Assembly: GCA_030654835.1 (NCBI GenBank) | Contig: JAURWS010000029.1 | Span: 1 to 64,000 of the forward strand | Direction of reading: 5' to 3' | Length of the DNA: 64,000 nucleotides | Source of the DNA: Gammaproteobacteria bacterium | GTDB lineage: Bacteria; Pseudomonadota; Gammaproteobacteria; Pseudomonadales; Pseudohongiellaceae | Part shown: positions 58,266 to 64,000 of the stretch, piece after piece | How positions within the stretch are numbered: the stretch's first letter is position 1 | Layout of the letters: every line of letters begins with the position of its first letter | Position numbers and translations under genes: made by a program | Notes under the pieces: model-generated | What the model saw: the letters and a program-made list of their open reading frames with translations, nothing else | What the model was told of the DNA's origin: nothing | Database searches by the model: none

Positions 58266-59576
58266 TTGCTACGTGATTGGCGCTCTGAATTGAACCGCTT
58301 TCTGATCCTGATCGCAGTAGCCGCTGTGATCGGATTGCTGGCAGGCAAGCTGACACTGCTGCTTTTGCTGGCAGTTTCTGGCTACCTGACCCATACCTTC
58401 TATCAGCTGTATCGTCTCTATTCCTGGCTCTATCATCTTTCCGAAGCAACTCAGAGTGAGCTGCCAGAGGCCACCGGCATCTGGGGCAATATCTTCGATG
58501 GCATCTACCGTCTGCAGCGCCGTGAACGCGATGCCGCGAACTATCTGAAGAACATCCTCAACAAGGCTCAGGAATCCTCTGCGGCGCTGGAAATGGCCGT
58601 GGTGATGGTCAATCACAAGGGCAATCTCGAGTGGTGGAACCGGGCCGCCGAAAAACTGCTGGGCTTTCGCGCTGGCGACGACCGCCAGCAGCCTGTCACC
58701 AATCTACTGCGGGAGCCGCGCTTTTTTGAATACTTCGATGGCGGACGCTACAACGAACCGTTGAATCTCCCCTCACCGGTCAACAAGAATGTCGTGCTGG
58801 AGTTCCAGATCACCTTGTTTGGGGAAGGCGATCGACTGATGCTGGTGCGTGATATCACGCAGATGCACAAGCTGGAATTGATGCGCAAAGACTTTATCGG
58901 CAATGTCTCCCACGAACTGCGGACTCCAATAACCGTGATCAACGGCTATCTGGAGGCGCTCCTGGATCACAAGGACAGTTTTCCGCCGCGCTGGGCCAAG
59001 CCGCTGGAGCAGATGTCCCAGCAGGGGCAGCGCATGGAGAATATCGTGCGCGACCTGCTGACACTGACACGCCTGGAAACCCAGTCGCTGCCAAAGCAGT
59101 TGGACAGAGTCGATGTCGGTGGTCTGCTACGGGAAATCGGCAACGAAGCCGGACAGGTGTTCGCGGACAAGAGCCATGAATATGTCGTGGAACTGGACGG
59201 GCAGTATCTGCTGCAAGGTAGCCTGAGCGAGCTCTACAGCGCTGTCTCCAATCTGACCTTCAATGCGGCCAAGTACACCCCTGAACATGGCAAGATCACG
59301 CTCAAGGCAACCCTGGCGCCAAACGGCCTGGACATTGAGATTGCGGACAACGGGGTGGGAATCGAGGAGCAGCACATTCCCCGCCTGACCGAACGCTTCT
59401 ACCGTGTCGACGAGAGTCGCTCGACGGAGACCGGTGGCACCGGTCTCGGACTCGCCATCGTCAAACATGTGCTGGTACGGCACGGAGCGAAACTGGAAAT
59501 TCTCAGTCAGCCTGGCAAAGGCAGTCGCTTCATCTGTCACTTCTCTGCAGAGCGACTGCTGCCAGTTGACGCTTAG
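58266..59576 (+). CDS. phoR: PhoR phosphate sensor histidine kinase
   Basis: The start is TTG 58266, with AAGGA 9-10 bases before; no better ATG exists. The 436 residues have two close N-terminal helices (residues 11-43) with almost no periplasmic loop, the PhoR DUF3329-like form. A PAS domain follows at about 100-200 (MAVVMVNHKGNLEWWNRAAE), then HisKA His216 (IGNVSHELRTPITVI) and HATPase (FNAAKYTPEHG, IADNGVGIEEQHI, GTGLGLAIVKHVL). Without a periplasmic sensor, it presumably reads phosphate status through PstB and PhoU, which are encoded on the other strand. Its stop overlaps the convergent porin stop by four bases. Confidence 0.96.
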   Translation: MLRDWRSELNRFLILIAVAAVIGLLAGKLTLLLLLAVSGYLTHTFYQLYRLYSWLYHLSEATQSELPEATGIWGNIFDGIYRLQRRERDAANYLKNILNKAQESSAALEMAVVMVNHKGNLEWWNRAAEKLLGFRAGDDRQQPVTNLLREPRFFEYFDGGRYNEPLNLPSPVNKNVVLEFQITLFGEGDRLMLVRDITQMHKLELMRKDFIGNVSHELRTPITVINGYLEALLDHKDSFPPRWAKPLEQMSQQGQRMENIVRDLLTLTRLETQSLPKQLDRVDVGGLLREIGNEAGQVFADKSHEYVVELDGQYLLQGSLSELYSAVSNLTFNAAKYTPEHGKITLKATLAPNGLDIEIADNGVGIEEQHIPRLTERFYRVDESRSTETGGTGLGLAIVKHVLVRHGAKLEILSQPGKGSRFICHFSAERLLPVDA

Positions 59577-60517
59577 AAGCGGTATTCGAACCCTACGCCA
59601 ACCTGATCATTGTCGATCGCGTGATTGTCCGAACGTGTCAGGGTCATCAACCCAAACACCTTGGAATCGTCCGTAAGATTGTAGTCCACACCAAATGAGG
59701 TCTGACGACCGCCATCTCTGCGCTGCTCGGAAATGCCGCTCTGGGCCTTCAGCACATATTTGTCCATGGTATATGCTGCGCTGATGAACACACCATGTTC
59801 GGTGCCACGTGTATTTTTGCTGTTCTCTGAACGCTCATAGAGCGCGCCCAACTGCAGATCGCCCATGCGATACTGAGTAACCAGACGCAGCACATCGTTG
59901 TCGTTCAGATTGTTGTCGGCGCTGACGCCGCCATAGAAACTACCCTGGGTATATGTCAGGCTTGCAGAAGTACTCTTGCTCAGACGATCTCGCAGACCAT
60001 TCTTGCCATCCAGCAGCGCAGCATAGGAGAACACAAATCCGCCGATCTCCGGACTGATATAGTGCGCCACATCGTTCGGTCGATTCTCACCCACGACGAG
60101 CGTGCGAATGTCGCCATCCAGGTCGTTGAACAGATCGATACGATTCTGCAGTTGTTTGGTCGGTGTGTCGTTGCGACCCACCAGCAGTGTTCCGAATCCA
60201 CCTTCAACGCCCAGGTACGAATTGCGTTGCGTGAGGGTTTTGTTGTCGAAAGGACGATTATCAGGATTCATCTGATATTCCGCCTGATAGATCACCTTCA
60301 GGCCCTCGGACACCGGCAGAGAGCCTTCCAGGCCGATACGCGACGCATTGCTGACAAACTCCGAATCTGAGCCACGTCCTTTGGGTTGATTATGGACAGC
60401 AGTAACGTTGATGCGACCGTAAAAACTCGGCAGCAGGCTAGTGTCCTGGGCAAAGGCAGGGAGGCTACAGCTGAGGGCTGCGAGTGCGCAGAGGGGCAAT
60501 GCTTTTGTCACATTCAT
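59573..60517 (-). CDS. Gram-negative porin (Porin_4 type), Pho-box regulated
   Basis: The start at 60517 (MNVTKALPLCALAALSCSLP, then AFA) gives a signal peptide and 314 residues; the longer frame lacks support. SFYGRINVTAV opens the barrel; repeats such as SRIGLEGSLPVSEGLKVIYQ and TQRNSYLGVEGGFGTLLVGR are typical of the Neisseria/Burkholderia general-porin family (PF13609-like), and the C-terminus VGVGFEYRF ends in Phe. It is a trimeric diffusion channel. A Pho box and a TATGCT -10 precede it, so it is likely made during phosphate starvation, as PhoE and OprP are in other species although of different families. It lies downstream of phoU on the same strand. Confidence 0.9.
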   Translation of the reverse strand: MNVTKALPLCALAALSCSLPAFAQDTSLLPSFYGRINVTAVHNQPKGRGSDSEFVSNASRIGLEGSLPVSEGLKVIYQAEYQMNPDNRPFDNKTLTQRNSYLGVEGGFGTLLVGRNDTPTKQLQNRIDLFNDLDGDIRTLVVGENRPNDVAHYISPEIGGFVFSYAALLDGKNGLRDRLSKSTSASLTYTQGSFYGGVSADNNLNDNDVLRLVTQYRMGDLQLGALYERSENSKNTRGTEHGVFISAAYTMDKYVLKAQSGISEQRRDGGRQTSFGVDYNLTDDSKVFGLMTLTRSDNHAIDNDQVGVGFEYRF

Positions 60518-60626
60518 TCTATACTCTCCGTTGTGAAGGGCCGCTGGTTCGCCCATCAGGACTTCCCATCAGTACCAATTGGCCTGCTATAACGAGCACC
60601 CGTGTGGTGCCGGTTTTGATGGAGAG

Positions 60627-60668
60627 AGCATATTACTCATTTGTGACAATTCAATGACATTGTGACAG
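60627..60668 (-). promoter_or_regulatory. Pho box and -10 of the porin gene
   Basis: On the minus strand ATGTCAT (60660-60654), TGAA, TTGTCAC (60649-60643) is a Pho box, with an extra CTGTCAC half-site just upstream (60668-60662). TATGCT at 60632-60627 is a -10 ten bases after the box. The ATG is 110 bases downstream. Confidence 0.8.
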
Positions 60669-60727
60669 TAATGAGAACTTTTTATTACAGAAGCGCCGTC
60701 CAACTGACTGGCGCCCCGGAGTCGAGC

Positions 60728-61450
60728 TTATTCGCTCTTGACTTGTTCTTCGAGACCGGACAATCCCAGATGGCGAACGTCGGTGCCCTTGACCAGATAG
60801 ATGACGTGCTCGGCGATATTCTTCGCGTGATCGCCGACACGCTCCAGTGAGCGCAATGCCCACACAACATTGAGCACGCGCGTTATGCTGCGCGGGTCTT
60901 CGATCATGTAAGTGATCATCTCACGCATCGCACTGCTGTATTCCATGTCGACGCTGACATCCTCTCTCGCCACAGCGAGCGCGGCATCGACGTCGTAACG
61001 GGCAAATGCATCCAGAGCCATATGCACCATCTTGCGCACGCGCTCCCCGATATGGCGTATTTCAACGTAACCTTTGGAGGAATCTCCCTGCTCCGTCAGC
61101 TCGATGGCGAGTCTGGCGATCTTCGCCGATTCATCACCAATGCGTTCCAGATCGTTGACCGTCTTGATGATGGACAGCACCAGACGCAGATCGCTGGCCG
61201 CTGGCTGTCGACGCACCAGAATGCGGTTGCACTCTTCGTCAATCTTGACCTCCATGGCGTTGATGGAGGCGTCGTCCTCGCCTACCAGCTGCCCAAGACC
61301 GCTGTCGGCACTGATGATGGCTTCGATGGCATCGGTGAGTTGCTTCTCGACCATGCCGCCCATCTCCAGCATGTTGTTCTTGATCTCTTCAAGATCGGAA
61401 TTGAACTGCCTGGAGATGTGATGACTGTGGAGCGTTGCGTCTTGTTTCAT
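60728..61450 (-). CDS. phoU: PhoU phosphate-signalling protein
   Basis: The start at 61450 (MKQDATLHSHHISRQFNSDL) gives 240 residues, the PhoU size; the frame extends eight codons upstream. It has the two repeated three-helix bundles: KVDEECNRILVRRQPAASDL-type (VKIDEECNRILVRRQPAASD, LRLVLSIIKTVNDLERIGDE) and (ALAVAREDVSVDMEYSSAMR, VVWALRSLERVGDHAKNIAE). The E/D-x3-D metal motifs ERIGDESAK and ERVGDHAKN are present. PhoU links PstSCAB to PhoR and keeps the Pho regulon off in phosphate-rich conditions. It follows pstB after 60 bases. Confidence 0.96.
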   Translation of the reverse strand: MKQDATLHSHHISRQFNSDLEEIKNNMLEMGGMVEKQLTDAIEAIISADSGLGQLVGEDDASINAMEVKIDEECNRILVRRQPAASDLRLVLSIIKTVNDLERIGDESAKIARLAIELTEQGDSSKGYVEIRHIGERVRKMVHMALDAFARYDVDAALAVAREDVSVDMEYSSAMREMITYMIEDPRSITRVLNVVWALRSLERVGDHAKNIAEHVIYLVKGTDVRHLGLSGLEEQVKSE

Positions 61451-61510
61451 AATCGGGTTCCTGCCTCGGAACAATCACTATATGGGAATGCCTGCGCGAC
61501 TGTGTAAAAT

Positions 61511-62371
61511 TCAGCCGTAACGACCAGTTATGTAATCTTCCGTCTGCTTTTGAGCCGGATTGGTAAAAATGTTATCCGCAGTATCGAACTCGATCAGTTT
61601 GCCCATGTACATGAAGGCAGTGAAATCCGACACCCTGGCAGCCTGCTGCATGTTGTGCGTCACGATAATAATCGTGTAACGATCTTTCAGCTCATTGATC
61701 AGCTCTTCGATTTTGAGAGTCGAAATCGGATCGAGCGCAGAAGCCGGCTCGTCAAGCAGAAGGACTTCCGGCTCCACTGCCACCGTTCTGGCAATAACCA
61801 GACGCTGTTGTTGACCACCGGACAAACCCAGCGCGCTCTCATGCAGGCGGTCCTTCACTTCTTCCCACAGCGCGGCTGCCTTCAGTGACTTTTCCACGCT
61901 CTCGTCCAGCACACGCTTCTTGTTCACGCCCTGAATGCGTAGGCCGTAGGCGACATTTTCATAAATGGATTTCGGAAACGGATTCGGTTTCTGGAACACC
62001 ATGCCGACGCGGCGACGCAAATCCGCCACATCCACGGAGCGATGATAGATATCCTCACCATCAAGGGTAATGCTGCCCTTGATCGAACAGTTCTCCACCA
62101 GATCATTCATACGATTGAAACAGCGCAACAGGCTGGATTTTCCGCAGCCACTGGGACCAATGAACGCCGTCACGCGCTGACTCGGAATGCTCAGGTTGAC
62201 ATCAGTCAGCGAGTGCGCTGCACCGTAATACAAGTTGAGGTTGCTTACCTGCAGACAGCTCGGCAGGTCTTCGGCCGATTGACCGTGATCACTGCCGCCA
62301 ACCTTCGACATGTCAATCTTCTTGAACTTCGAGCGATTGGCCGGTGCGTATTCAGTATTCGATTCTGTCAT
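61511..62371 (-). CDS. pstB: PstB phosphate ABC transporter ATPase
   Basis: A 286-residue ABC ATPase: Walker [21 protein letters not shown], the Q-loop [20 protein letters not shown], the signature [17 protein letters not shown], Walker [16 protein letters not shown] and switch [15 protein letters not shown]; its tail [20 protein letters not shown] is typical of PstB. An N-terminal extension of about 30 residues precedes the core. It powers high-affinity phosphate import by PstSCA. It is co-transcribed with pstA (54-base gap) and phoU. Confidence 0.97.
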   Translation of the reverse strand: MTESNTEYAPANRSKFKKIDMSKVGGSDHGQSAEDLPSCLQVSNLNLYYGAAHSLTDVNLSIPSQRVTAFIGPSGCGKSSLLRCFNRMNDLVENCSIKGSITLDGEDIYHRSVDVADLRRRVGMVFQKPNPFPKSIYENVAYGLRIQGVNKKRVLDESVEKSLKAAALWEEVKDRLHESALGLSGGQQQRLVIARTVAVEPEVLLLDEPASALDPISTLKIEELINELKDRYTIIIVTHNMQQAARVSDFTAFMYMGKLIEFDTADNIFTNPAQKQTEDYITGRYG

Positions 62372-62425
62372 TGCGACAACATCCGTTGGTAAAGTGATCT
62401 GTGTGCTGTTTTTACGTATCGAGTT

Positions 62426-64000
62426 TTACATATCGAGAGACTTGTACTTTTCCCGCAGCCGATTGCGAATGGAAACCGCTACCTGATTCAGCACTGCGGT
62501 AATCATCACCAGCAAAAACGCCGTGGCAAATACCAATGGCCGCGCCGCCTCAACGTTCGGGCTCTGGAAGCCCACATCGTAGATGTGGAAACCCAGGTGC
62601 ATAAACTTCTGATCGAGATGGAAGTATGGGTAGTTGCCATCCAGTGGTAAAGCCGGGGCCAATTTGACGACACCCACCAGCATCAGAGGCGCCACTTCAC
62701 CCGCAGCCCTGGCGACAGCCAGAATCATGCCGGTCATGATGGCCGGACTCGCCATTGGCAGTACCACACGCCAGATGGTCTCGAACTTGGTGGCTCCGAG
62801 CGCAAGACTCCCCTCGCGAAGACTGCGCGGGATTCGCGACAAACCTTCTTCAGTGGAAACAATCACCACGGGCACCGTCAACAGCGCGAGCGTCAGTGCA
62901 GCCCACAGCATTCCTGGAGTCCCGAATGTCGGGGCCGGCAAGGCCTCCGCATAAAAAGCCTGGTCGACTTCTGCGCCTATGAAATAGATGAAGAAACCAA
63001 GGCCGAACACCCCGTAGACAATTGACGGCACACCAGCCAGATTGTTGACCGCTATGCGAATGATGCGGGTAATGACGCCTTGACGGGCATATTCGCGCAG
63101 ATAAACGGCGGCAATCACGCCGAAAGGCGTAACCAGTACGGACATCAGCAACACCATGATGACCGTGCCGAAAATAGCGGGGAAAATACCGCCCTCGGTG
63201 TTGGCTTCCCGCGGATCGTCAGAAAGGAATTCCCAGAGCTTCTGAGCATAGACGATCAGTTTGCTACCGACATGCATGCCATTGGGCTGATAGGCTCGCA
63301 CGATTTCCGAGACCTCAATTTCTGTCTCCTGACCGTTCATCGCGATCATGACTACGGTGTCGCGCTCAATCTGAGCGTACAGCTCCTGCAGTTGCTCCTG
63401 CAGCACTGCATAGCGGCTATCCCACTCCGCACGTTCGCTTTCGATAGTGGCCAGTGCTTCCGGGGTATCGGCATCCCGCAATTCCAACCCGCGCTGACGC
63501 AGGCGCAATCTCTCCAGCGCATAGTTGACCTCGCCGATCGCTCCTTTTTCGAGCTCCGCTATCTCATCGTGAATGGCTACAGCTCTGGCCACTCGCTCAG
63601 TCAACGCATCCCAGGCCGCGGTATCTGCAGAATTGGCTGGGTCACTGACAGCAACAGTGGCGCCGACCTCGCGAACTTCACGCACATAGCCATAGAAATT
63701 ACCCCACTCCCAACGCTCGAATGCGGTGAGGTTTTCCGGGAAACGAATGTTGTCGAGATAATCAGTCAGCAGCCAGGTGAAGTCGCTGCCATTCAGGTCG
63801 CGGTTCCCGATTTTGACGAGTTCACGCTCGTACATGAGGCGATCGCCCGTGACTGGAATTCCCGAAGAGATAATACGTTCGGCAGTGACTTTCTCATTGC
63901 CGACGCGTTCACCGATGATTTCTCGTACCAGCGGTTCACCACTCTCGACAGGCTGTGAATACTGCGCCAGCATCAGATCCTTCGGCCAGAAATGACCCAG
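62426..64000 (-). CDS. pstA: PstA phosphate ABC transporter permease, extended form, 5' end outside the window
   Basis: The frame is open to base 64000, so the N-terminus lies beyond the edge; 524 codons are visible. The long N-terminal part (about residues 1-245 visible) is hydrophilic with coiled-coil segments, as in the extended PstA of gammaproteobacteria. It is followed by six helices: GIFPAIFGTVIMVLLMSVLV, the EAA-like loop GVIAAVYLREYARQGVITRI, AVNNLAGVPSIVYGVFGLGF, EEGLSRIPRSLREGSLALGA and ILAVARAAGEVAPLMLVGVV. It forms the channel with PstC. pstC and pstS would be expected further right. The gene leads the pstA-pstB-phoU run. Confidence 0.95.
   Translation of the reverse strand: MGHFWPKDLMLAQYSQPVESGEPLVREIIGERVGNEKVTAERIISSGIPVTGDRLMYERELVKIGNRDLNGSDFTWLLTDYLDNIRFPENLTAFERWEWGNFYGYVREVREVGATVAVSDPANSADTAAWDALTERVARAVAIHDEIAELEKGAIGEVNYALERLRLRQRGLELRDADTPEALATIESERAEWDSRYAVLQEQLQELYAQIERDTVVMIAMNGQETEIEVSEIVRAYQPNGMHVGSKLIVYAQKLWEFLSDDPREANTEGGIFPAIFGTVIMVLLMSVLVTPFGVIAAVYLREYARQGVITRIIRIAVNNLAGVPSIVYGVFGLGFFIYFIGAEVDQAFYAEALPAPTFGTPGMLWAALTLALLTVPVVIVSTEEGLSRIPRSLREGSLALGATKFETIWRVVLPMASPAIMTGMILAVARAAGEVAPLMLVGVVKLAPALPLDGNYPYFHLDQKFMHLGFHIYDVGFQSPNVEAARPLVFATAFLLVMITAVLNQVAVSIRNRLREKYKSLDM

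Overview
The window is chromosomal DNA of a Gammaproteobacterium. By eye it is moderately GC-rich, with short intergenic gaps and genes on both strands. The block rpsT / proB-obg-rpmA-rplU / ispB, with murJ transcribed away from rpsT, is the arrangement known from Pseudomonas and relatives. Three REP-type inverted repeats near the left end also look like Pseudomonas REP doublets. Other content fits an aerobic, lipid-using member of the wider Pseudomonadales: ETF-ubiquinone oxidoreductase, CaiB/BaiF CoA transferases, acyl-CoA dehydrogenase, FabV, UbiC and a Pho regulon. No rRNA, tRNA or CRISPR array was seen, so genus is not claimed.

Bases 1-4.6 kb are an accessory, defence-like island: a DUF222/HNH protein, an Abi-family protein with a HEPN-type R-x4-H motif, a RhuM gene broken by a frameshift and a stop, a decayed RelE/HigB-HigA-type toxin-antitoxin pair, and an intact MazEF-type pair. 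Bases 4.6-10 kb hold an aromatic aminotransferase, an Old Yellow Enzyme, DAHP synthase and murJ, with three REP doublets between them. Bases 10-20.6 kb interrupt the usual murJ-rpsT neighbourhood with dps, a YebC-type factor, two subunits resembling molybdenum storage protein, two EamA transporters, a GH17-GT2 glucan synthase, a secreted hydrolase and fabV. Bases 20.8-25.6 kb are the conserved ribosomal/Obg/IspB core.

Bases 25.6-51.4 kb are mostly metabolic: LLM flavin oxidoreductase, acyl-CoA synthetase, ETF-QO, CoA transferases, nitroreductase, beta-lactamase-fold hydrolase, and an acyl-CoA dehydrogenase/SDR/SDR/MDR cluster next to a class III aminotransferase. Within this lie an uncharacterised three-gene envelope operon (29.3-33.5 kb) and a DegQ/MucD protease divergent from a CadC-like membrane regulator.

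Bases 51.4-64 kb hold an OmpA-family protein and then a phosphate-starvation locus. A secreted repeat-rich protein and a TonB-dependent receptor lie upstream of phoB-phoR. On the other strand run pstA (cut by the window edge), pstB, phoU and a porin. I read Pho-box-like 7-bp repeats at 11-bp spacing in front of the secreted protein, the TonB receptor, phoB and the porin, and another series at 17.35 kb. The likely reading is that PhoBR controls a dedicated outer-membrane uptake route for a phosphorus source alongside Pst. This is the most interesting candidate system in the window; the substrate is unknown. Second are the three-gene operon with a metallopeptidase-like protein that has lost its catalytic Glu, and the molybdenum-storage-like pair without visible nitrogenase genes.
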